A DNA stretch of 40,612 nt, taken from positions 1 to 40,612 of the forward strand of contig CAMZNJ010000046.1 of assembly GCA_947313825.1 (NCBI GenBank), read 5' to 3'. This stretch comes from an uncultured Deferribacteraceae bacterium. Its GTDB lineage: Bacteria; Chrysiogenota; Deferribacteres; CAMZNJ01. This document shows positions 16,661-25,160 of this stretch, one piece after another. The position numbers and the translations under genes are program-made. How positions within the stretch are numbered: the stretch's first letter is position 1; the number at the start of each line of letters is the position of its first letter. The notes below the pieces were generated by a model. That model did no database searches. It saw only the letters and a list, made by a program, of their open reading frames with translations, and had not been told where the DNA came from.

Positions 16661-16794
16661 GCACCCGTGGTGTTTGCACGGTGGTGCCTGCACGGTGGTG
16701 CCTGCACGGTGGTGTTTGCACAGTGGTGCCTGCACGGTGGTGTTTGCACGGTGGTGCCTGCACGGTGGTGCCTGCACAGTGGTGCCCGCACCCG
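16661..16794. repeat. 14-nt tandem repeat in a convergent gap
   Basis: About nine units of GCACGGTGGTGCCT and variants (GTTT or CAGT substitutions) fill the gap between the converging phosphomannomutase and rel/spoT genes. Cys/Gly-rich reading frames across it are artefacts of the repeat. Confidence 0.95.
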
Positions 16795-16796
16795 TG

Positions 16797-19016
16797 CTAA
16801 AGTATGCGTATCACATGCTTGATGCTTGATGTAAGGGATTGGCGAATCTTATCTTGAGTGGCACGATTTGGGATATCCAGTACCATGGACAGCTTTGAAG
16901 TGCCCGAGTCTTGCATGGGCGTAAGGTTGATGGATACGATGTTTACGCCATTGTCTTTCATTAGGTTCCCGATGGCTCCCACTAGCCCTACAGAGTTGAC
17001 GTTGATTTCAAGATCCATTTTTACTTCGCTATTGTAGTGGTTTTTTTCGTCCCACTCAACACTGATAAACCTATTTTGGTCTTTGGCGTTTTTGAGTAGT
17101 GTGCAGTCCACTCTGTGAATGATAATCCCCTTCCCCGAGCTAATGTATCCGATAATGCTGTCGCCTTGCATTGGCGAGCAACATTTTGCCATTTTGGTTA
17201 CCATATGGCTAATTCCCAGCACGGTTAGGGGTGATTTGTTTGTTTTTTTCGATTTTTTCTTTGTAGTTTGCTTGGTGCCTACACTACTCTGCAGTATTTC
17301 TGCATCAGCTTTCGCTTCTTCTAGTTTTTTTTCAGCTTCTTTTTGTTTGCCGAGTTCTTTGTTGACTCCGAGGTATTTGTTCCAAACCTCCCTTGCGGTT
17401 AGTTTGCCGTCGCATAGCATGACGTACATTTCGGAGAGGTGTCCATACCCCACGGCTTTGAGTAGTTGTTGTTGGTGGTTTTCGTTTTTGTATAGCAAGT
17501 TGGGATTTGTTTTATTGAGTGCAAATTCCCTTTCGAGTAGTGTGCGTCCTGTTTCTATTTTTTTCTCTTTGTGCACTTTGCTGAGGTAGTTTTTGATTTT
17601 GGATTTTGCACGAGAGGTTACAACATGGTTGAGCCATTCTTTTTTCGGTTTTTGGTTGTTGCTAGTGAGTAGTACGATTTTCTGACCGTTTTGCAATTTG
17701 GCATGAATGGGGAGTATTCGTCCTTCCACCGTTGCTCCTGTGCATTTATCGCCTACTTCGGTGTGGATTGTGTATGCGAAGTCGAGGACGGTGGCACCGT
17801 CGGGAAGTTCTACCACGTCGCCTTTGGGGGTAAATATGTAGATTTGGTCGGAGAGGTAGTCGGTTTTGAGCATGTTCATGAAGTCGCTGGATTCGGATGA
17901 TTCGTGTTGGTCAACGAGTTGTCTTAGTTGGTTGATTTGCATGTCGAAGTTGGAGGATTTTTTCTGCTCCCCCTCTTTGTATTGCCAGTGTGCGGCAACT
18001 CCTTCTTCAGCGATTTTGTGCATTTCGAACGTGCGTATTTGTATTTCGACAACATTCCCTTCGGGTCCGACAACAGTGGTATGCAGGGATTGGTACATAT
18101 TCGACTTGGGGAGTGCGATGTAGTCTTTGATGCGTGATGGTATGGGGTGCCAGAGGTGGTGAATGATGCCTAAGGAGCCGTAGCAATCGGCAAGGGAGTC
18201 AACAAGGATGCGGACGGCGAAGAGGTCGTACATTTCTGCAACGTCTGTGCCTTTCTTTTTCATTTTGTTGTAGATGGAGTAGAAGTGTTTAGGTCGCCCC
18301 ATGACGTCCCCTTTTATTCCTGCTTCGTCCATGGCGTTTTCCAGTGTGTTGCATACTAGGGAGATAAAGTTTTCCCGTTCGGGGCGTTTTAGCTTAACCT
18401 GTTCTTGAATGCTGTAGTATTCTTCTTTGTGAAGAATGCGGAACGCCATGTCTTCCAGTTCCCATTTGACCCAAGCGATACCAAGGCGGTGTGCGAGGGG
18501 TGTGTAGATATCCAGCGTTTCCCCTGCAATTCGTTGTTGTTTCTCTTCGGAAAGGTATTGGAGTGTGTGCATATTGTGGAGCCTATCGGCAAGCTTGATG
18601 AGTAGCACACGAATATCGCGGGTCATGGAGATAACCATTTTGCGAAACGAGTCTGCTTGTACAGAGGCATTTACGCCACCTGCTTGGTAACTAATTTTGC
18701 CGATTTTGGTAACACCGTCCACCAAGAACGCCACAGTGGAGCCGAATTCTCGTTCAACATCTTCGTAAGTTATGTCGGTGTCTTCGATAATGTCGTGTAG
18801 GATGCCGGCAATGATGGTTGCGTCATCTAGGTTCATGTTGAGGAGGATGATGGCAACGTTGAGGGGGTGGATGATATACTCTTCACCACTTTTGCGAACC
18901 TGACCAGTATGGTGCTTGCGTGCGAAATCTACTGCGTACAAGAGGAGTGATTCTTCGTTGGAGACAGGTCGAAGTATGTTTAGTAGTTCGTCGTAATCTG
19001 AGATGTGTTTTATCAT
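16797..19016 (-). CDS. Bifunctional (p)ppGpp synthetase/hydrolase, RelA/SpoT (Rel) family
   Basis: A 739-residue long Rel protein controlling the stringent-response alarmone. The hydrolase HD domain is intact: H50, H74-D75 (GILHDIIEDT) and D144 (KLADRLHNMH). The synthetase has the ATP-binding RPKHFYSIYNKMKKK (241-255), YDLFAVRI, the catalytic-region RIKDYIALPKSNMYQSLH (295-312) and VEIQIRT (323-329). A TGS domain follows at about 391-451, then a helical region, a cysteine-containing segment (AKCCSP ... HRVDC) and a C-terminal ACT domain. Both active sites look competent, so it is most likely bifunctional. It lies 203 nt downstream of recJ on the same strand, separated by a heptamer repeat, and probably has its own promoter. 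No strong ribosome site is visible before the ATG. Confidence 0.95.
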   Translation of the reverse strand: MIKHISDYDELLNILRPVSNEESLLLYAVDFARKHHTGQVRKSGEEYIIHPLNVAIILLNMNLDDATIIAGILHDIIEDTDITYEDVEREFGSTVAFLVDGVTKIGKISYQAGGVNASVQADSFRKMVISMTRDIRVLLIKLADRLHNMHTLQYLSEEKQQRIAGETLDIYTPLAHRLGIAWVKWELEDMAFRILHKEEYYSIQEQVKLKRPERENFISLVCNTLENAMDEAGIKGDVMGRPKHFYSIYNKMKKKGTDVAEMYDLFAVRILVDSLADCYGSLGIIHHLWHPIPSRIKDYIALPKSNMYQSLHTTVVGPEGNVVEIQIRTFEMHKIAEEGVAAHWQYKEGEQKKSSNFDMQINQLRQLVDQHESSESSDFMNMLKTDYLSDQIYIFTPKGDVVELPDGATVLDFAYTIHTEVGDKCTGATVEGRILPIHAKLQNGQKIVLLTSNNQKPKKEWLNHVVTSRAKSKIKNYLSKVHKEKKIETGRTLLEREFALNKTNPNLLYKNENHQQQLLKAVGYGHLSEMYVMLCDGKLTAREVWNKYLGVNKELGKQKEAEKKLEEAKADAEILQSSVGTKQTTKKKSKKTNKSPLTVLGISHMVTKMAKCCSPMQGDSIIGYISSGKGIIIHRVDCTLLKNAKDQNRFISVEWDEKNHYNSEVKMDLEINVNSVGLVGAIGNLMKDNGVNIVSINLTPMQDSGTSKLSMVLDIPNRATQDKIRQSLTSSIKHVIRIL

Positions 19017-19102
19017 GTATGCACCGTTGTGTTATATTATTTATGCAGAGGTTAGGGCGTGTACTGCCCTAAAGAGTACATTCATCGGGGGGGGTAACGA
19101 TT

Positions 19103-19170
19103 AGCAACCAGCAATCAGCAGCCAGCAATCAGCAACCAGCAACCAGCAATCAGCAGCCAGCAATCAGCAA
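19103..19170. repeat. 7-nt tandem repeat between recJ and rel
   Basis: About ten heptamers of CAGCAAC, CAGCAAT and CAGCAGC type in near-perfect register. The period is not a multiple of three, and no gene is present in this 203-nt gap. Confidence 0.95.
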
Positions 19171-19219
19171 TTGCCACCTAGATACGTGCAACTTCTGCAA
19201 CTTATGGGGCAGGAAACGG

Positions 19220-21025
19220 TTATGACCTCTCCATGTTCCCTTCTGCAATATCCAATATCTTTAACTGTATCTTACTAGATAAGTAGTTATCACGCAAGGA
19301 TAGTGTGAAAAGGATAGTGTGTTCTTTGTTGCCTAGGTTATCGAGCTCCCAGTTGAGGCAGTTGAAGATAACGCATTCGAAGGTGTACCTTTGGCACTCA
19401 ATGTTTATTAAGCAATGAGAGCCACTGGTGCCAAAAGTTCGAATAATTGGGGAGAATCGAACTTTATCCATGCAGAAGAGCGGTTCTTTGTTGCCGTAAC
19501 CGAAGGGTGCTAGGTGATCTATCCACTCCACAAGGTTGTTGTCCAGCTCATGGGGGGAGATACAAGCTCCAACGTGCAGTGTTTCCTTTTTGACCGTATG
19601 GTCAGACATCTCCAAGATAATCCTATCCATCTCTGCTTGGAGCATGGGGATGTTTTCCACAGCCATCTGAATACCAGCGGCATGTGGGTGTCCGCCGTAA
19701 TCTAGGAGCATGTGTCCGCACTGTTGCATTACAGCCAAAATGTCCATGTGGCTAACAGTACGGACGGAACCTTTGGCATAGTTACCATTGGAGGACATGA
19801 TAATTACGGGCATGTGGTATTTGTCCACAAGGCGGGAAGCCACAATGCCGACAACACCTAGGTGCCAGTTGCTAGAGTGCATGATGAGGCATTCGTGTTT
19901 GTTGTGCAGGTCGCCATCTTCGATAATGTCGACACACTGCTTGAACGCAATACGTTCTATTTGTCGTCGTTCGTTGTTCGTATTTTCAAGTTTAGTGGCA
20001 ATGGCGTCCGCCTCTTTGCTGTCTTGGCACATCAGGAGGTCAACGGCTATCTGACAGCTACCCAAGCGACCGGCAGCGTTGATACGTGGAGCGATAAGGA
20101 AGCCGACCTTGTAAACGGAGAGGTTTTGGGGTTTGGTGGATGAAGCATGCTCGAAAAGGGCATCAAGACCGGGGTAACGCCCCTCTTTGCAGAGCATTTT
20201 CAGCCCCTCCTTGACAATTATTCTATTTTCGCCCACAAGTGGAACAAGATCTGCCATGGTTCCAAGTGCTGCAATCCCTAGCATGTCAAAGAGGTCGGGT
20301 TTTTTCTTGTTGTATTTGTTGAAGAAGTCCTTCTCTACTAGTACGGACTTGAGTGCCATGATAATTTTGAACACAATGCCGGCGGCGGAGAGATCTTTGA
20401 AGGGGTAAGAGTCGTCGTCGCGTTTGGGGTTGACAACAGCGTACGCTTCTGGGGGGAGCCCGAGGAAGGTATTGTGGTGATCGGTAATGATGACGGTCAT
20501 TCCGAGGGAGTGGGCGTACCTGACCTCTTCAATGTTACCTATGCCACAGTCCACTGTGATGAGTAGGGATACGCCGTCTTTGTGTAGGGTATCGATGGCG
20601 TTTTTGTTGAGTCCGTTACCCTCATGGAGCCTGCTGGGGATGTAGGAGCGATACTTGGCACCCACGTTGCGTAAAAACATAAGCATAAGGGACGTAGAGG
20701 CTATCCCGTCAACGTCATAGTCGCCGTAGATGCAGATATATTCGTTGGAAATGATGGCGTCGTAAATACGATCGACGGTCAACTCCATATCGGTCATCAT
20801 GAAGGGGTTCAGGAGGTTGGAAAGGGAGGGCTCTAGGTATTCGTTTAGGTTTTCGGGATCTAATATGCCACGTTTGTAGAGGGTTTCGGCAATTGGGCGA
20901 GGGATATCGATTACGTTAAGGATGGGATCGAGGAAAGAGGGCTCGATTAGGGTGTAGTTCCATAAGTTACGGCTAGTCGTTTGAATAGCACCACGGTTTT
21001 TAATGCCTTCATGAGTTTCCGTCAT
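19220..21025 (-). CDS. recJ: Single-stranded-DNA-specific exonuclease RecJ
   Basis: A 5'-3' single-strand DNA exonuclease used in recombination and mismatch and base excision repair. DHH-family motifs are seen: GDYDVDG (101-107), ITVDCGIGN (157-164), ITDHHN (180-185), GTMADLVPLVGENR, INAAGRLGS, and the DHHA1 motif GGHPHAAGIQM, followed by the C-terminal OB-like region. The length of 601 residues is normal for the family. The ATG is 8 nt after the stop of a small membrane-protein gene, so the two are probably co-transcribed. It shares the window with mutS, sbcC and sbcD, other repair genes, but not the same operon. Confidence 0.96.
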   Translation of the reverse strand: MTETHEGIKNRGAIQTTSRNLWNYTLIEPSFLDPILNVIDIPRPIAETLYKRGILDPENLNEYLEPSLSNLLNPFMMTDMELTVDRIYDAIISNEYICIYGDYDVDGIASTSLMLMFLRNVGAKYRSYIPSRLHEGNGLNKNAIDTLHKDGVSLLITVDCGIGNIEEVRYAHSLGMTVIITDHHNTFLGLPPEAYAVVNPKRDDDSYPFKDLSAAGIVFKIIMALKSVLVEKDFFNKYNKKKPDLFDMLGIAALGTMADLVPLVGENRIIVKEGLKMLCKEGRYPGLDALFEHASSTKPQNLSVYKVGFLIAPRINAAGRLGSCQIAVDLLMCQDSKEADAIATKLENTNNERRQIERIAFKQCVDIIEDGDLHNKHECLIMHSSNWHLGVVGIVASRLVDKYHMPVIIMSSNGNYAKGSVRTVSHMDILAVMQQCGHMLLDYGGHPHAAGIQMAVENIPMLQAEMDRIILEMSDHTVKKETLHVGACISPHELDNNLVEWIDHLAPFGYGNKEPLFCMDKVRFSPIIRTFGTSGSHCLINIECQRYTFECVIFNCLNWELDNLGNKEHTILFTLSLRDNYLSSKIQLKILDIAEGNMERS

Positions 21026-21033
21026 AAAAATTA

Positions 21034-21294
21034 TTAATAAATAGGTTCGATATACTTACTGGGAGGAAGAGTAGTAATATATTGACCGGTAATGCTTTCT
21101 ATTTCGCTATATGATAGGTTACTATCTTGGCGAATAAGTTCGCCACTCTGGTCATACAGGTAAAGATTGTACGTTGATACTTTTAGGGAGGAGTAGAGAT
21201 TGAAGGAGAGGTAAACAAGCAGGATAAGTGCTGCAGGATACCAAAAAAACATAGCTCTACCTTTAAAAAGTAATCGCATCAAACTTGAGTTCAC
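21034..21294 (-). CDS. Small single-pass membrane protein, unknown
   Basis: An 86-residue protein with a short basic N-terminus, one hydrophobic helix (about 16-36) and a polar C-terminal domain ending in a Tyr/Pro-rich segment. The start is GTG at 21294, with TAGGAG 7 nt upstream. The layout (short inside, one helix, small outside domain) recalls small division proteins of the FtsB/DivIC type, but I see no clear leucine-zipper coiled coil, so I do not assign it. It is transcribed ahead of recJ with an 8-nt gap. Confidence 0.65.
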   Translation of the reverse strand: MNSSLMRLLFKGRAMFFWYPAALILLVYLSFNLYSSLKVSTYNLYLYDQSGELIRQDSNLSYSEIESITGQYITTLPPSKYIEPIY

Positions 21295-21651
21295 TGTTAT
21301 CTCCTAGCAAACAGGCGACCGCAACGGTACTACTACCGAGCCTATTTATACCCCTTTAAATTTTTTCTTCCATATATTTCGGTATCTTCAAGCATAAATG
21401 ATACTTGTTGTAATATATAGCAACGAAATATATAAAAGTCTACAAGAATAAATTTCGGCAAGCTAATAAATTAGTCGGTGCGTATCTCTGGCATGGATAT
21501 CGCAACGCCTAACCATCCGCCAAATTAAGTTATTTCATTACAATTTACATTGTACATTAACCATTTTAAATATACAATATTTTTGTATGCTTTATTTCAA
21601 TACCGTGTAAACATGCAACCTAATTAAAACCCTAAGGGGGAGCTGTAGTAT
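21295..21651. other. AT-rich divergent intergenic region
   Basis: 357 nt between the small membrane-protein/recJ unit (minus) and hflX (plus). It holds the hflX promoter (21550-21578) and, toward the minus-strand gene, a TATAAA-like box near 21350 with no clear -35, plus a short hairpin GGTA-GTAG-TACC. I see no gene. Confidence 0.5.
21550..21578 (+). promoter_or_regulatory. Sigma70-type promoter of hflX-mnmE
   Basis: TTGTAC (21550-21555) and TACAAT (21573-21578) are separated by 17 bp, giving a leader of about 65 nt before hflX. Confidence 0.7.
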
Positions 21652-23376
21652 ATGTTAGAAGGGAATCTACAAGGGCTCAAACCGTCAGAAATCAAAAAAC
21701 TTGAAGGGTTCGGCAAAAAAAAACTCGACCCAAACTACATAATACCAATCGAAACCGCAAAACAACTATGCGAAATCAGCTCACTAATTAATCGACAAGT
21801 CGGACTAATTATCAACCGAAAAGGGTTGGTTGTTTTTGTTCTTGTAGGCGACGCCAAAGGGCTGGTTATCCCCGTACTAACCAAATTCAGTAGCTCCACC
21901 AAAACCTCACAACTACGACTACGTGGACTAAGACTAATACACACGCACCTCACAAAAGAGGGACTAACGCGAGACGACCTCACCGACTTAGCCCTACTAC
22001 GACTCGACGTTATTAGCGTCATAAATTTCGACAAACAGGGGGTGCCCACAACACTCCACACAGCATACATTTTACCATACAAACCAACAAACATGGCGGA
22101 ACAAAAACCCTCTGGAGACACCTCCAGCGAACACCTACACCACTCTTTCCAACTAAACCCCTACCAACAAAAAGACGACTTCCTCCTTTTCGTGCAAGAG
22201 ATTGAGGCAGACCTACTCAAAACACCCACTACCCTTGCCGACACAAACACAACACACACAACAAACACAACGGGCACAACAAGCACACAGGTGGCTACCC
22301 TAGCCGCCGTACTCATCGGAGTGTACCGACACAAAAGCGAAGTGGACACCGCCATGGACGAACTGCACCAACTTGCAACATCCGCGGGAATTACTGTAAC
22401 AAGTATGCACTACCAAATACGACCAAAAGTGCACCCATCCTACATCATGGGACCAGGGAAACTGAGGGACGTGGTTATCGAAGCATTGCACCAAGGGGCA
22501 GAGCTGCTCATATTCGACAACGACCTAACACCAACACAACTCAAAAGCATTGCCCAATTCACCGAGCTCAAAATTATCGATAGATCACAAACCATACTAG
22601 ATATATTTGCACAAAGGGCTCAAACCGATGAAGGGAAAGTGCGTGTGGAGCTCGCCCAACTCAAATACATGCTACCGCACCTCGTGGGGATGGGGGACGC
22701 ACTCTCCCGACTCGCAGGAGGCATCGGCACAAGGGGTCCCGGCGAAAGCAAACTCGAAATGGACAGGAGAAGGGCACAAACACGCATCTCAATACTCACA
22801 AAACGACTCAAGGTAATCGAACGAAGCCGACAAGAGAGTCGCAAGGCTCGTATCAACAGCGGCGTGCCAACAGTATCCATTGTCGGCTACACCAATGCAG
22901 GCAAATCCACGCTGCTCAACGCCCTAACCAACAGCAACATTTACGCCGACCAAAGGGCTTTCGCAACACTGAGCACATACTCACGACGGGTACGGTTCCC
23001 CGAAGATAGGGAGGTTATTATCACCGATACCGTTGGCTTCATACGAAACATGCCACCAAACCTACTCGGTGCCTTCAAGTCAACAATCAATGAAATCGCC
23101 GACTCAGACCTCTACATACACCTTGTAGACGGGAGCTCGCCAAACTACTTGCAAGCAATGGAATCCGTCAACACTGTGCTCCATGACCTCGGTATTGCTG
23201 ACACAACCACACTAATCGTATTCAACAAAATGGATCTAGTGGACGAAAACCAAAGGTGTGCAATTAGCGAAAGCCACCCCGACGCACTCGCAATATCATC
23301 CCTCAACAGGCAAACATTCAACACCATGCTGGAGCACATCTACTACCACCTCTTCCTCAAACAGCAAGCACAATAA
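21652..23376 (+). CDS. hflX: GTPase HflX with an N-terminal extension
   Basis: A ribosome-associated GTPase that rescues or splits stalled and heat-damaged ribosomes. The canonical part starts near residue 215: GPGKLRDV, the HflX glycine-rich loop GGIGTRGPGE (356-365), the P-loop GYTNAGKST (412-420), G3 DTVGF (459-463) and G4 NKMD. Residues 1-190 (LEGNLQGLKPSEIKKLE onward) form the extra domain found in a subset of long HflX proteins. A Thr-rich low-complexity linker (about 192-212) joins the two. The switch region reads FATLSTYSRRV, whereas the family usually has a D-x-T-T sequence there, so the magnesium-side loop is slightly unusual. The total of 574 residues is longer than the common 430. 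The gene is followed 28 nt later by mnmE. Confidence 0.94.
   Translation: MLEGNLQGLKPSEIKKLEGFGKKKLDPNYIIPIETAKQLCEISSLINRQVGLIINRKGLVVFVLVGDAKGLVIPVLTKFSSSTKTSQLRLRGLRLIHTHLTKEGLTRDDLTDLALLRLDVISVINFDKQGVPTTLHTAYILPYKPTNMAEQKPSGDTSSEHLHHSFQLNPYQQKDDFLLFVQEIEADLLKTPTTLADTNTTHTTNTTGTTSTQVATLAAVLIGVYRHKSEVDTAMDELHQLATSAGITVTSMHYQIRPKVHPSYIMGPGKLRDVVIEALHQGAELLIFDNDLTPTQLKSIAQFTELKIIDRSQTILDIFAQRAQTDEGKVRVELAQLKYMLPHLVGMGDALSRLAGGIGTRGPGESKLEMDRRRAQTRISILTKRLKVIERSRQESRKARINSGVPTVSIVGYTNAGKSTLLNALTNSNIYADQRAFATLSTYSRRVRFPEDREVIITDTVGFIRNMPPNLLGAFKSTINEIADSDLYIHLVDGSSPNYLQAMESVNTVLHDLGIADTTTLIVFNKMDLVDENQRCAISESHPDALAISSLNRQTFNTMLEHIYYHLFLKQQAQ
22246..22291 (+). repeat. Low-complexity Thr/Asn linker in hflX
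   Basis: ACA/AAC-rich imperfect repeats encoding Asn-Thr-Thr-type tripeptides between the N-terminal extension and the HflX core. Confidence 0.75.
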
Positions 23377-23404
23377 TACTCGAACCGAATGCAGGAGACG
23401 AAAC

Positions 23405-24952
23405 ATGACCAACCAAGACCTCAACAACACAACAACCATCGTAGCACCCATGACACCCATGATGGCAGCGGCTATTATCGGTATCCGCATTAGTGGCACG
23501 GAGGCTCTGGAGGCGTTGGCACTGTTTCAGCCACATCAACGTGGTCATGGGCATGGTGGTGAGCATGGTGGTGAGCATGATGGTGAGCATGATGGTGAGC
23601 AACACGCACCGCAACAAATCTGGCGACCTGAACCGCGTAAAAGCGTGTACGCACTTTTCCAGAGCCGTGGCAACACCGACGGCACCGACAACACCGACGG
23701 CACCGACAACACAAACGTCCGCGACGACGTTGTCCTCACCTACTACCCCGCACCAAACAGCTACACCGGCGAAGACACCCTCGAAGTATTCTTCCACGGG
23801 AACCCCATGGTTGTGCAAACAGCAATGGACGCCCTACTTACCCTGCAACTACCATCCGGCAAACACATGAAGCCCGCCGAAGGGGGAGAATTCACCAAAC
23901 GAGCATTCCTCAACGGACGAATAACACTATCCGAAGCCGAAGCTGTGGACAACTTCATACACGCCTCGTCCATACCCGCACTGGAAAACTCATACGACAG
24001 GATGCACGGTGCCACACGCAAAGGTGTTGACGTAATCATAAACGACGTCATCGAACTCGCCACAATGGTGGAAGCATTAATCGAATTCCCCGACGACACC
24101 GAAGGGGAACAAGACTTCACCAACATCGCAAAACACCTCCAACAGCTACAACAAACACTCCAAAACCTCGTAAACATATACGACCAAACAAGGTTTGTGC
24201 AAACAGGGCTAAGCGTCGCCATCGTGGGCAAACCCAACGTGGGCAAATCATCACTCATGAACAAAATACTAGGGTACAACCGTGCCATCGTATCCCATCA
24301 CGCCGGAACAACTAGGGACTTCATCAAAGAACAGATACTCATTCGTGGCGTGCCAGTGGCTTTCATCGACACAGCAGGACTCAGGGGAACAGAAAACAAA
24401 ATCGAACAAGAAGGGATACAAGCAACTTACCAACAACTAAAACAGTGCCACATCGCAATAGGGATGTTTGACGTATCAAAACCCATGGACGAATACGACC
24501 GCAAACTAGTGAACATGCTGAAAAAACAACCGCACATACTTGTGGGGAACAAAATCGACCTCGCAACACACAAAAATACGGAAAATACGGAAAACACAGG
24601 ACACAGCAACTCAATAACCTTCGACGCAACAATCACCCTCGCCGACAACGCCTCAACACAAACACAGCACAACCAATCGTACCAACAAGTTATTACGCTA
24701 CTCGAAAAATTCCTGCAGGATGGTGTGCAAATCTACCAAAAAAATATTATCAGCTCAAGCCGCGAAAGGGACGTCTTCTTGCGTAGTGCAAAACTTGTGG
24801 CAGGAGTGGTGGAGATGGTGAACGAAGGGGGGCTAGATATGGTCGCATTCGAACTGCACACCGTGAAAACCGAACTATCACGAATTACAGGACGAGATTA
24901 CACCGACGACATTCTCAACAACATATTCGCAAACTTCTGCATCGGGAAGTAG
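23405..24952 (+). CDS. mnmE: tRNA modification GTPase MnmE
   Basis: With MnmG it builds the 5-carboxymethylaminomethyl group on uridine 34 of certain tRNAs. Seen: N-terminal folate-binding domain ending in GGEFTKRAFLNGRITLSEAEAV, P-loop GKPNVGKSS (275-283), GTTRD (301-305), DTAGL (322-326), NKID (382-385) and the conserved C-terminal FCIGK. The start at 23405 has GGAG 8 nt upstream; the frame is open further up only inside hflX. At 515 residues it is about 60 longer than usual. The excess lies in two repeat inserts in the N-terminal domain: a His/Gly/Glu run (47-67) and an NTDGTD run (90-104). A shorter NTE insert follows the NKID motif. All catalytic motifs remain, so the protein should be active. 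Confidence 0.95.
   Translation: MTNQDLNNTTTIVAPMTPMMAAAIIGIRISGTEALEALALFQPHQRGHGHGGEHGGEHDGEHDGEQHAPQQIWRPEPRKSVYALFQSRGNTDGTDNTDGTDNTNVRDDVVLTYYPAPNSYTGEDTLEVFFHGNPMVVQTAMDALLTLQLPSGKHMKPAEGGEFTKRAFLNGRITLSEAEAVDNFIHASSIPALENSYDRMHGATRKGVDVIINDVIELATMVEALIEFPDDTEGEQDFTNIAKHLQQLQQTLQNLVNIYDQTRFVQTGLSVAIVGKPNVGKSSLMNKILGYNRAIVSHHAGTTRDFIKEQILIRGVPVAFIDTAGLRGTENKIEQEGIQATYQQLKQCHIAIGMFDVSKPMDEYDRKLVNMLKKQPHILVGNKIDLATHKNTENTENTGHSNSITFDATITLADNASTQTQHNQSYQQVITLLEKFLQDGVQIYQKNIISSSRERDVFLRSAKLVAGVVEMVNEGGLDMVAFELHTVKTELSRITGRDYTDDILNNIFANFCIGK
23552..23599 (+). repeat. 12-nt coding tandem repeat in mnmE
   Basis: Four copies of CATGGTGGTGAG or CATGATGGTGAG encoding HGGE HGGE HDGE HDGE. Confidence 0.96.
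23672..23712 (+). repeat. 18-nt coding tandem repeat in mnmE
   Basis: 2.3 perfect copies of AACACCGACGGCACCGAC encoding NTDGTD. Confidence 0.95.
24575..24597 (+). repeat. 9-nt coding repeat in mnmE
   Basis: Two and a half copies of AATACGGAA (Asn-Thr-Glu) directly after the G4 motif. Confidence 0.85.
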
Positions 24953-25160
24953 CCCCCACGGCACACACGCCACACGGCACACACGGCACACACGCCACAC
25001 GCTCACACGGCACACGCTCACACGACGCACACGCCACACGCTCACACGGCACACGGCACACACGCCACACACGCCACACACGGCACACACGCCACACGGC
25101 ACACACGACGCACGACGCACACGACTCACGCACCGACGCACCGACGCACCCGCCTAACGC
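24953..25160. repeat. CACACGCCACACGGCA-type repeat block in a convergent gap
   Basis: About 180 nt of interleaved CACACGC, CACACGG and GCTCACACG words between converging mnmE and glyS. Period varies. Cys/Arg/Val-rich reading frames across it are artefacts. No hairpin terminator is evident. Confidence 0.93.

Noticed and set aside
16573-16822. Cys/Trp/Gly-rich ORFs on both strands
   Set aside because: They are translations of the 14-nt repeat array, with no ribosome site and no domain.
24878-25141. Cys/Arg/Val-rich ORFs on the minus strand
   Set aside because: Repeat artefact in the mnmE-glyS convergent gap.
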